The notes below the pieces were generated by a model. That model did not search any database. It was given only the letters and a program-made list of their open reading frames with translations, and was not told where the DNA came from. A program made the position numbers and the translations under genes. DNA of 64,000 bases from Roseimarinus sp035271585 (lineage in GTDB: Bacteria; Bacteroidota; Bacteroidia; Bacteroidales; Prolixibacteraceae). Position 1 is the first letter of the stretch. Each line of letters begins with the position of its first letter. Where the stretch lies: contig DATERL010000150.1 of assembly GCA_035271585.1 (NCBI GenBank), forward strand, positions 6,584-70,583, in the 5' to 3' direction. Shown piece after piece: positions 38,409-45,788 of this stretch.

Positions 38409-39866
38409 ATGAACAAGTTGCTTCAAAATAAAAACTTCAAGCTTTACAAACTTTCTTTAGTGATATTGGTGTTTTTTAGTGCCTATCCACTTATTTCGTG
38501 TTCATCACAAACCGGAAAAGAAAAGGAAAGCGATGTTGATTTTTGGCTAAGTGACCCAGCAAACAATATATTTTTTGAACAACAAAACAAAGAACTAATT
38601 TTTGGCAATAATCAATTGGAAAATGTAGCCATCGAAATTGATCCAACCCAAACTTTTCAAAGTATCGATGGTTTTGGATTTTGTCTAACTGGCGGAAGTG
38701 CGCGGCTTTTAAATGAAATGGATACAGATAAACGTAACAGTATTTTAAACGAAATGTTTGCTACCAATAACAACAATATTGGCACAAGTTACCTCCGCAT
38801 TAGCATAGGAGCATCCGACTTGAGCGACAGCGTTTTCAGCTACAACGACCTACTCCATGGACAAAGCGATGTGAACATGGAAAAATTTAGTATCGATGTC
38901 GAAAAAGTTCACCTGATTCCTGTTTTAAAAGAAATTCTTGAAATATTCCCCGAAATGTTAATTATGGGATCGCCTTGGTCGCCTCCAACTTGGATGAAAA
39001 CCAATAATAATTCAAAAGGAGGTAGTCTTAAACCTGAGTATTACGATGCTTATGCGCTGTATTTTGTAAAGTATATTAAAGAAATGGCTGCCGAAGGTAT
39101 TCGTATTGATGCGATAACGGTTCAAAATGAACCACTGCACCCGGGTAATAATCCAAGTTTATTGATGTTAGCCGAAGATCAGGCTGAGTTTATTAAAAGA
39201 AGCTTAGGCCCATTATTTAAAAAAGAAAATATCGATACTAAAATTATAATATACGATCATAATGCTGACCGACCCGATTATCCGATTAGCATTTTAGACG
39301 ACCCTGAAGCGGCTCAATATATCGATGGTTCGGCTTTTCACCTTTATGGTGGCAAAATCGAAACACTTTCGGAAGTGCACGAAGCACACCCCACCAAAAA
39401 CCTTTACTTTACTGAACAATGGGTTGGTTCACCTGGTAACCTAAAAGAAGATATACTTTGGCATACCCGTCAATTAACCATTGGGGCAATCCGTAATTGG
39501 TGTCGCAATATGCTGGAATGGAACCTAGCAGCCGACCCAAAGCAAGACCCACACACACCCGGAGGTTGTACCCGCTGCTTAGGGGCAATAACCATTGACG
39601 GAAACCAGATAACACGCAACCCGGCATATTACACCATTGCTCATGCCGCAAAGTTTGTCCGCCCCGGAGCTATTCGCATTAATTCAAATATTCCTAATAA
39701 TCTCGACAACGTTGCATTTCAAAACCTTGATGGAAGCATTGTTTTAATTGTTACCAACAGTTCAAAACAAACGCAAACTTTCGATTTGTCGATTGAAAAA
39801 AAACACACCTCCACAACCTTAAATAGTGGTGCAATTGGCACATTTATTTTAAAATTAAAAAATTGA
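38409..39866 (+). CDS. GH30 glycoside hydrolase, lipoprotein
   Basis: A 485-residue GH30 enzyme. The signal peptide ends LISC (Cys31). GH30 features are FQSIDGFGFCLTGGSA near the start of the barrel, SPWSPPTWMKTNNNSKGG, acid/base Glu241 in VQNEPLHPGNN and nucleophile Glu336 in YFTEQWVG. A small beta-sandwich at the C-terminus is shown by NPAYYTIAHAAKFVRPGA and FQNLDGSIVLIVTN. GH30 enzymes of this build in Bacteroidota include beta-1,6-glucanases (GH30_3) and beta-glucosidases (GH30_1). With laminarin-type enzymes in PUL 1, beta-1,6-glucan is the favoured substrate, by inference. It is followed by a second GH30. Confidence 0.92.
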   Translation: MNKLLQNKNFKLYKLSLVILVFFSAYPLISCSSQTGKEKESDVDFWLSDPANNIFFEQQNKELIFGNNQLENVAIEIDPTQTFQSIDGFGFCLTGGSARLLNEMDTDKRNSILNEMFATNNNNIGTSYLRISIGASDLSDSVFSYNDLLHGQSDVNMEKFSIDVEKVHLIPVLKEILEIFPEMLIMGSPWSPPTWMKTNNNSKGGSLKPEYYDAYALYFVKYIKEMAAEGIRIDAITVQNEPLHPGNNPSLLMLAEDQAEFIKRSLGPLFKKENIDTKIIIYDHNADRPDYPISILDDPEAAQYIDGSAFHLYGGKIETLSEVHEAHPTKNLYFTEQWVGSPGNLKEDILWHTRQLTIGAIRNWCRNMLEWNLAADPKQDPHTPGGCTRCLGAITIDGNQITRNPAYYTIAHAAKFVRPGAIRINSNIPNNLDNVAFQNLDGSIVLIVTNSSKQTQTFDLSIEKKHTSTTLNSGAIGTFILKLKN

Positions 39867-39901
39867 AATTGAAATAATATTCAACTATAAAACACAAAAC
39901 A

Positions 39902-41368
39902 ATGAAGAAGAGAGTTTTCTATTTATTGCTATTAACATCAATGGCTTTTGCTTGCACCAACAAGCAAACCGGGCAACCCGAGGTTCAAATTCAAGATATA
40001 ATTGAAGTACAAAACGCAAAAGTTTACATCACTGCTCGCGACACCGAATTGCGTTTGAGCGAAACCGAAACGGTTCAGTTTAAAGAGTATGGGCAAGCAC
40101 TCGAAACACAAGCTTTTGTTCTGATAGATCCAAAAGCAAAATTTCAAACCATGGTGGGTATTGGCAGTTCACTTACCGATGCAGCAGCCGAAACTTTCTT
40201 CAAATTGCCTGAAAACAAACAACAACAATTACTAAACGCCTATTACGATAATGAAAAAGGTATAGGCTACAATTTTTCGCGCACCAACATTGCCAGTTGT
40301 GATTTTTCGAGTGGTACTTATACCTATATCGAGGAAAACGATTCGCTGCTCAAAACATTCAATATCGATCACGATAAAAAATACAAAATCCCACTTATCA
40401 AAAAAGCAATCGAAGCAGCCGGAGGCGAACTTCCAATGTTTGTGAGCCCATGGAGCCCACCAGCATGGATGAAAACCAACAATAACTCACTTAAAGGAGG
40501 CACTTTGTTAGAACAATTTAAACAGTCGTGGGCCAATCATTACATAAAATTTATACAGGAATACGAAAAATTAAATATGCCCATTTGGGGTCTTTCGGTA
40601 CAAAATGAACCCATGGCGGTACAAATTTGGGAATCGTGCGTTTATACGGCCGAGGAAGAACGCGATTTTATCAAAAAATACCTGGGACCCACCTTACATA
40701 AAAACGATATGGCTGATAAAAACCTGATTGCTTGGGATCATAACCGCGACCAAATGTACCAACGCGCGTCAACCATCTTAAGCGACCCCGATGCGGCCAA
40801 ATATGTGTGGGGAATTGGCTTTCACTGGTACGAAACTTGGACTGGTGGCGATATGCAATTTGATAATCTGAAACTGGTGAGTCAGGCTTTTCCCGATACA
40901 AAACTCATTTTTACTGAAGGTTGTGTCGAAGATTTTGACTTTGATAGGGTTTACGATTGGGCTTTGGGCGAGCGTTACGGCTACTCCATGTTAAATGACT
41001 TTAACAATGGCACAGTAGCCTGGACCGACTGGAACATATTGCTTGACGAAACCGGCGGACCAAACCACGCAGGTAATTTCTGCTTTGCTCCTATTCATGC
41101 AAACACCCAAACATGCGAGTTAATATTTACCAATAGCTATTATTACATCGGTCATTTCTCAAAATTTATAAAAGCAGGAGCAAAACGCATTGCGGCTTCA
41201 TCGAGCCGTTTCAATTTACAAACCACTGCTTTTATGAACCCCGATGGATCGATTGCCGTAATTGTGCTAAACAAGTCGGACGAAACCTTCAATTATAAAC
41301 TCATTTTAGGTAACAAAGCCACCGATTTAGAAAGCTTGCCTCATTCAATAATGACAATGATACTATAA
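39902..41368 (+). CDS. GH30 glycoside hydrolase, lipoprotein (second)
   Basis: A 488-residue GH30 protein, a diverged neighbour of the previous gene. The signal peptide ends AFAC (Cys18). Motifs are FQTMVGIGSSLTDAAAETFF, GIGYNFSRTNIASCDFS, SPWSPPAWMKTNNNSLKGG, acid/base Glu236 in SVQNEPMAVQIWESC, nucleophile Glu339 in IFTEGC, and a C-terminal beta-sandwich with YYIGHFSKFIKAGAKRI and NPDGSIAVIVLNKSDETFNY. The GIGSSLTDA block and the WESC context resemble endo-beta-1,6-glucanase-type GH30_3 members more than the first copy does, so the two may have endo and exo roles. It is the last gene of PUL 2. Confidence 0.92.
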   Translation: MKKRVFYLLLLTSMAFACTNKQTGQPEVQIQDIIEVQNAKVYITARDTELRLSETETVQFKEYGQALETQAFVLIDPKAKFQTMVGIGSSLTDAAAETFFKLPENKQQQLLNAYYDNEKGIGYNFSRTNIASCDFSSGTYTYIEENDSLLKTFNIDHDKKYKIPLIKKAIEAAGGELPMFVSPWSPPAWMKTNNNSLKGGTLLEQFKQSWANHYIKFIQEYEKLNMPIWGLSVQNEPMAVQIWESCVYTAEEERDFIKKYLGPTLHKNDMADKNLIAWDHNRDQMYQRASTILSDPDAAKYVWGIGFHWYETWTGGDMQFDNLKLVSQAFPDTKLIFTEGCVEDFDFDRVYDWALGERYGYSMLNDFNNGTVAWTDWNILLDETGGPNHAGNFCFAPIHANTQTCELIFTNSYYYIGHFSKFIKAGAKRIAASSSRFNLQTTAFMNPDGSIAVIVLNKSDETFNYKLILGNKATDLESLPHSIMTMIL

Positions 41369-41893
41369 TTCAAAAAAATTGGTTTATTGAACAGTATTTT
41401 ATACCTAACTCCCCCTCGTTTAGCTTAGCGCAACGAGGGGTTTAACAATAGTCGTTTGTAACGACACATTGTTATTGGATGACGCAATCATTCAATAACT
41501 GTAAACGTTAAAAAATGTACTGCATGTTGGTGGTGGATGATGTAGTTTTCTGATGACTTTTTTGCTTTTAAAGAGAACAACTTTGGCCAAGTGCAGTGCA
41601 GATTTGTTGCTATAGTTTCGTCACAGACGAGAACCTTTCAACCCCCTCGTTTCCGCTGCGCTCAAACAAGGGGGAGGTAGAGAGTATATTGGACAGACCA
41701 ACAAGATAGTAATAGTTTTCGTTTCCATTAATACAAACCGCCCTACCCGCTTTTGGTATTATGGGTTCAACTAAACTTTAGACAAACAAACCCCGCATGC
41801 TAACGCACATTACTTGAGTTTTTGCTAGCATATCTCTTGGTTTTGAAATTATTCGATAAAATTGATTGACAACACAGCCTCTTGGCTAATAAA
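41369..41893. other. Intergenic region with repeat element copy A
   Basis: 525 bp without an intact gene between GH30 and the convergent capA-like gene. Positions 41404-41677 are repeat copy A, described separately. The remaining 216 bp up to 41893 is AT-rich, and I see nothing else in it. Confidence 0.6.
41404..41677 (-). repeat. REP-RAYT-derived element, copy A
   Basis: A unit of about 275 bp bounded by two imperfect palindromes. The left is 41411-41440, with arms CCCCCTCGTT and AACGAGGGG; the right is 41642-41674, with arms CCCCCTCGTT and AAACAAGGGGG. Between them, read on the minus strand, lies the first stretch of a RAYT reading frame (HHQHAVHFLTFTV) that meets a stop after about 25 codons. 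A near-identical copy B starts at 43809 (by eye about 15-20 differences in 275 bases), and part of it recurs in copy C. The palindrome-transposase remnant-palindrome structure fits a non-autonomous element mobilised by a RAYT. Confidence 0.78.
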
Positions 41894-43585
41894 TTAGTGT
41901 ATAGTTGATTCAACTCTTTTAGAAATACTACCATCGCTGTTGATGATCAAATTGCACTCAGGTATATCAACTTTCGTCAGTTTAATTATTTCTTTCAACA
42001 CACCATCGTTATGATCAATAACTGGTCCTCCTTCACCAATTTGTTTAGTAGAATAAATTTTGCCTTTTATAAATTTGCCATTGGTATCTAAATCTAACTC
42101 TATGATTGGGCTAATACCAGAAATACCAGAAAGATTAAATCGACCATAGGTAGCAAAATTACCTAAACTATAAGCTATGAACCTATCTTTGTATAGGTCA
42201 ACAGCCCTAGTAACATGAGGTCCATGCCCAAAAATAACATCTGCACCAGCGTCAATAGCCATCCGTGCAAATTCATAAGGATTTCCCCGATTCTCGCCTA
42301 AAAACATCTCTTTTTCGCGTGTGATATGATTCTTGGTAGCACCTTCAGCACCACCATGAAAAGAAACTATTACGATATCACTAATGGTATCTAAATGAGA
42401 AATTATTTTTCTTGCATTTGCATAATCATTGATTCTTATGGTACCGGAATTAGGAGCAAAAGCAGCAAAACCATAAGTAATTCCATCTTTTTCAAAAGTT
42501 GTGTACGGAATTTCTTCCAAACCGGCATGAGGGATTCCTGCCTCTTTTAAAATTCTGATTGTATTAGCAGTACCCGTACTTCCAAAATCTCGTATATGAT
42601 TATTGGCAACACTCAACAAATTAAATCCTGCTTCAACCAAATAATCAACATAGTGATCAGGCATTTTAAAGGCATAACATACTTTTGGGTCAGAACATTT
42701 TTTCACAGTCCCTTCGCCGCTTAATAATACCCCTTCCAAATTAGCAAACGACACATCACCTTTACTAATTATCTCTTTCACAGGATGTAAAATATATTTC
42801 CCGTCATTAGGTGGTAAATAACTGCTGTCGGGAAAGTTTGTCCCTAACATTATGTCTCCTACCCCAATTATTTTAACTGACTTGGGCTCAACACAAACGG
42901 TATCAATATTTATTGAATCATCATTTACAATAGTGTCATTTTCCTCAATATTGATTTTTATTGAATCGAGAATTACTTCTTTTGAATCAGGTAAATTCTC
43001 TTTTAAATCAACCGTTAAAGACTGCATCAAAGCTACTTGAGGCAATCGTCCAGCGAACATAAATCTAGATGTATAATATCTGTTGCTATTGTATTTTTCC
43101 AAAACTATGCCTCTTCTACAACTGTGCATCATCTCAATTATATCACCATCAACAGAAGTAACCATAGAAACATGGCCTACTTTTTCACTATTGATATTTC
43201 TCCCCTTAAAAAACATCAGGTCACCTTTATTAATTTCTGAAAAGCTCACCTGTTTAGAAACACTTGCAAGAGAAGCAGAGGTTCGGGGAAAATCGAACCC
43301 GCTGTATGCATGTAGTATATAATAAACAAAACCCGAACAGTCTAAAATTTTACCATCGGGCATTTTGTAGCGATAAGGTTTACCCAAATAGTTTTTCCCG
43401 GAATTAATTATCATATCAACATTTTCAAATGTAATATGTAAGCTATCTTGATTCACATAGGAACTATCTTTTTGAAAAGTAATGCTATCCAATGTTTGTG
43501 CATTGGCATCAATAATTGCGATTACAAAACACAAAATTAGTTGTATTAGTAAGCCATATTTTGTTATTATTTTCATTTTCTCCAA
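41894..43585 (-). CDS. NlpC/P60 hydrolase fused to CapA-type (PGA_cap) domain
   Basis: A 563-residue exported two-domain protein. The signal peptide (about 1-30) ends DANAQ; the ATG at codon 4 is an alternative start. The N-terminal NlpC/P60 (C40) peptidase domain spans about 55-185, with catalytic Cys83 in LDCSGFVYY, His138 in VGHVSMVT and a third residue near His154. A linker of about 55 acidic residues follows, then a CapA/PGA_cap metallophosphatase-like domain (about 236-490) with IIGVGDIMLGTNF, FANLEGVL, SVANNHIRDFG, VSFHGGAEG and GHGPHVTRAV. NlpC/P60 domains cut peptidoglycan stem peptides or related amide bonds, and CapA proteins act in poly-gamma-glutamate systems. The fusion suggests work on a gamma-glutamyl-type bond, but no capBC genes are nearby. 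It is bracketed by repeat copies A and B. Confidence 0.88.
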   Translation of the reverse strand: MEKMKIITKYGLLIQLILCFVIAIIDANAQTLDSITFQKDSSYVNQDSLHITFENVDMIINSGKNYLGKPYRYKMPDGKILDCSGFVYYILHAYSGFDFPRTSASLASVSKQVSFSEINKGDLMFFKGRNINSEKVGHVSMVTSVDGDIIEMMHSCRRGIVLEKYNSNRYYTSRFMFAGRLPQVALMQSLTVDLKENLPDSKEVILDSIKINIEENDTIVNDDSINIDTVCVEPKSVKIIGVGDIMLGTNFPDSSYLPPNDGKYILHPVKEIISKGDVSFANLEGVLLSGEGTVKKCSDPKVCYAFKMPDHYVDYLVEAGFNLLSVANNHIRDFGSTGTANTIRILKEAGIPHAGLEEIPYTTFEKDGITYGFAAFAPNSGTIRINDYANARKIISHLDTISDIVIVSFHGGAEGATKNHITREKEMFLGENRGNPYEFARMAIDAGADVIFGHGPHVTRAVDLYKDRFIAYSLGNFATYGRFNLSGISGISPIIELDLDTNGKFIKGKIYSTKQIGEGGPVIDHNDGVLKEIIKLTKVDIPECNLIINSDGSISKRVESTIH

Positions 43586-43808
43586 TTCAGACTAACATAA
43601 AACATGAGCACTAAAATTCAGCAAGTTAACAATTCCAACTACCTCCAATTTCAGGTCAAATTTAGCAATTTGTTTTTTAATTCATTTTGCCAATCCAATA
43701 TTTCTCTTCTGGAGAAAAAAGAAGTATTCAGTTAACAGATTATAAGGTACTATTCTTTGTTGGTAAGCGATACAATCGCGCACCAGCCTGAATTGTTAAA
43801 ACGTTACA

Positions 43809-44084
43809 CCTAACTCCCCCTCGTTTAGCTTTAGCGCAACGAGGGGTTTAACAATAGCCGTTTGTAACAACACATTGTTATTGGATGATGCAATCATTCA
43901 GGAACTGTAAACGTTAAAAAATGTACTGCATGTTGGTCGTAGATGATGTAGTTTTCTGATGACATTTTTGTTTTTAATGATAGCAACTTTAGCCAAGTGC
44001 AGTGCAGGTTTGTTGCTATAGTCTCGTCACAGACGAGAACCTTTCAACCCCCTCGTTTCCGCTGCGCTCAAACAAGGGGGAGGA
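43809..44084 (-). repeat. REP-RAYT-derived element, copy B
   Basis: Direct repeat of copy A, same orientation, on the other side of the capA-like gene. The left palindrome is 43816-43846, the right palindrome 44048-44083. The minus-strand RAYT remnant again ends at a stop right after FLTFTV plus two codons, and both copies then share the same unrelated tail (ACAATGTGT... on the minus strand). So A and B descend from one already truncated element. The right palindrome is shared with the adjoining copy C. Confidence 0.78.
44022..44038. repeat. Hairpin in the RAYT upstream region
   Basis: TCTCGTC (44022-44028) with GACGAGA (44032-44038) forms a 7-bp stem with an ACA loop. It is present in all three element copies between the transposase start and the outer palindrome. 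In A and C one stem base differs, giving T/G pairs in the plus-strand transcript. Confidence 0.5.
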
Positions 44085-44509
44085 AGTTTTTCGCAGAACT
44101 GAAAAGATAATCTTCGGCTTTTTCAACAATCATTGCCCTTACTTGATTTTCGTGTACAAATTCACTCAATGTGTATGGCTCGTCGGTTGGGCAAACCAAG
44201 TGCAAATAATTGGTAATTAAGCAATAGGCAAACAACCTTAGTTCTTTGTTCTTTTGGCAATATTCAAGAGCATTGGCAATCTCAATTTTGTAGTTTGCCC
44301 GGGTGAATACGTCTATCCATTCAGTAACTGTAAACGTTAAAAAATGTACTGCATGTTGGTGGTGGATGATGGAGTTTTCTGATGATTTTTTTGCTTTTAA
44401 AGAGAACAACTTTGGCCAAGTGCAGTGCAGGTTTGTTGCTATAGTCTCGTTACAGACGAGAACCTTTCTCCCCCCTCGTTTCCGCTGCGCTCAAACAATG
44501 GGGGAGATA
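44048..44509 (-). mobile_element. REP-RAYT element copy C, internally deleted
   Basis: Bounded by palindromes at 44048-44083 (shared with copy B) and 44469-44506, each with a CCCCCTCGTTT arm and an AAACAAGGGGG-like arm. It contains the RAYT pseudogene. The last roughly 190 bp (from about 44321) match copy A almost base for base, including the conserved region upstream of the transposase start. It looks like an autonomous-type REPtron that has lost the middle of its transposase. Confidence 0.72.
44068..44409 (-). pseudogene. REP-associated tyrosine transposase (RAYT/Y1) remnant
   Basis: A frame of 113 codons with only a TTG start. The N-terminal part is clearly a Y1/RAYT transposase: HAVHFLTFTVTEWIDVFTR, then EYCQKNKELRLFAYCLITNY. 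The metal-binding HxH of the family (usually NHVHL) reads NYLHL, so its first His is lost. After about 85 codons the frame jumps directly to the family's C-terminal block VHENQVRAMIVEKAEDYLFS, skipping roughly 70-80 residues that normally carry the central helix region and the catalytic Tyr. The stop lies inside the REP palindrome. Non-functional as a transposase; whether any peptide is made is unknown. Confidence 0.78.
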
Positions 44510-44571
44510 GAAAGCGATAAAAACGCTAATGTTTTTGAAAATTAAAGCTTATATTCGAACTTAAAAAAATC

Positions 44572-45771
44572 ATGACTCTGGCCGTACAAAAACCAAATCG
44601 TATTCTTTCCATTGACATCATGCGAGGTCTTACTTTGTTTTTAATGTTGTTTGTAAACGACCTTTTTGAACCCGGCGTTCCCGAATGGCTAATACATACT
44701 AAAGCCAATTTTGATGGAATGGGGCTGGCCGACTGGGTTTTTCCGGGATTTTTGTTCATGGTTGGTATATCAATACCTTATGCTATTCAATCGCGAAGGA
44801 AAAAGGGACAAAGTAAAGCTCAGATTTTCGGTCACATCGTTATGCGTACCCTCAGCTTACTCCTTATCGGAGTTCTAATGCTAAATTCAGAACGATTAAA
44901 TTCAGAACTAAGTGGTATTAGCCAATCTTTGTGGGCCATACTCATGTATGTTTCTGTTTTTCTGATCTGGAACAAATATCCCAACAACGAACGCTTAAAT
45001 AAATTTTTTATTGGCTTGAAAATACTTGGAATACTTGGATTACTTGCTTTAGCTTTTGTTTTTAAAGCAGGTGAAACCGGAAATGTTAGTTGGTTCGAAA
45101 TTGGTTGGTGGGGAATACTTGGCTTAATTGGATGGGGTTACTTGGTAGCAGCAACGATTGGGTTGTTTATTGGAGAACGATTAGTTATTACGATATTGTT
45201 GTGGTTCTTTTTTGTTATTTTAAACATCCTTTCATCTTTGGGATTACTGAACTTTCTCGATTTTATAAATCCCATTTTAGGCGTAATTATCAATGGCAAT
45301 GTGCCTTCAATTGTTTTAGCAGGATTGGTAGTTAGTTTAATTTTTAAACAGCGTTCCTTGAGCCCGATGAAAAAGGGCGGATTCGTTTTATTGTTAGCAC
45401 TTTTTTCACTCGCCGTAGGTTTCTTTCTTCGAAAATGGTTTATTATTTCAAAACTTAATGGAACACCCAGCTGGGCAATGATATGCAACGGGATTAGTAT
45501 GTTTATATTTGTGTTATTGTATTTTGTTGTTGACATTAAAGGAAGGGTAAAATGGGCCACAGTGTTTAAAGTTGCTGGGCAAAATTCCTTAACCACATAC
45601 TTAGCTCCCTATGTAATCTATTATTTGATTTGGGGAATGGGTTTACCTCTGTTCTTCTATAAACAAGACACCAGTCAACTTCTCGCCGTTGGAGGATCAA
45701 TAATTTGGACATTGGCCATGGTTGGATTTGCAGCACTTCTTTCAAAAATCAAAATTAGATTAAAACTATAA
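44572..45771 (+). CDS. Multi-pass membrane acyltransferase (DUF5009 / HGSNAT-like)
   Basis: A 399-residue integral membrane protein with ten or so helices. It begins NRILSIDIMRGLTLFLMLFV and DWVFPGFLFMVGISIPYAI, the signature of the heparan-alpha-glucosaminide N-acetyltransferase/DUF5009 group, and ends with the typical AGQNSLTTYLAPYVIYYLIW. Relatives move acetyl groups from cytoplasmic acetyl-CoA across the membrane to sugars. Only 17 nt separate it from the GH20-type gene, so an amino-sugar substrate is plausible. Activity not demonstrated for this family in bacteria as far as can be argued from sequence. Confidence 0.85.
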   Translation: MTLAVQKPNRILSIDIMRGLTLFLMLFVNDLFEPGVPEWLIHTKANFDGMGLADWVFPGFLFMVGISIPYAIQSRRKKGQSKAQIFGHIVMRTLSLLLIGVLMLNSERLNSELSGISQSLWAILMYVSVFLIWNKYPNNERLNKFFIGLKILGILGLLALAFVFKAGETGNVSWFEIGWWGILGLIGWGYLVAATIGLFIGERLVITILLWFFFVILNILSSLGLLNFLDFINPILGVIINGNVPSIVLAGLVVSLIFKQRSLSPMKKGGFVLLLALFSLAVGFFLRKWFIISKLNGTPSWAMICNGISMFIFVLLYFVVDIKGRVKWATVFKVAGQNSLTTYLAPYVIYYLIWGMGLPLFFYKQDTSQLLAVGGSIIWTLAMVGFAALLSKIKIRLKL

Positions 45772-45788
45772 ACCTTAAATTAGTGAGG

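Larger units (their letters stand above)
43586..44571. other. Intergenic region with repeat copies B and C
   Basis: Nearly 1 kb with no intact gene. 43586-43808 shows no recognisable feature. 43809-44084 is repeat copy B. 44048-44509 is the abutting copy C with a deleted RAYT. The last 60 bp before the DUF5009 gene contain TATATTCG (one mismatch to the -7 consensus). Confidence 0.6.

Noticed and set aside
41411..44506. Regularly recurring palindromes as a possible CRISPR or tandem array
   Set aside because: There are only a few copies with unequal, related intervening sequence; the units are element ends, not repeat-spacer arrays.
44303..44545. Plus-strand open frame across the RAYT element
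   Set aside because: Antisense shadow of the transposase remnant; the minus-strand frame has clear family motifs and this one has none.
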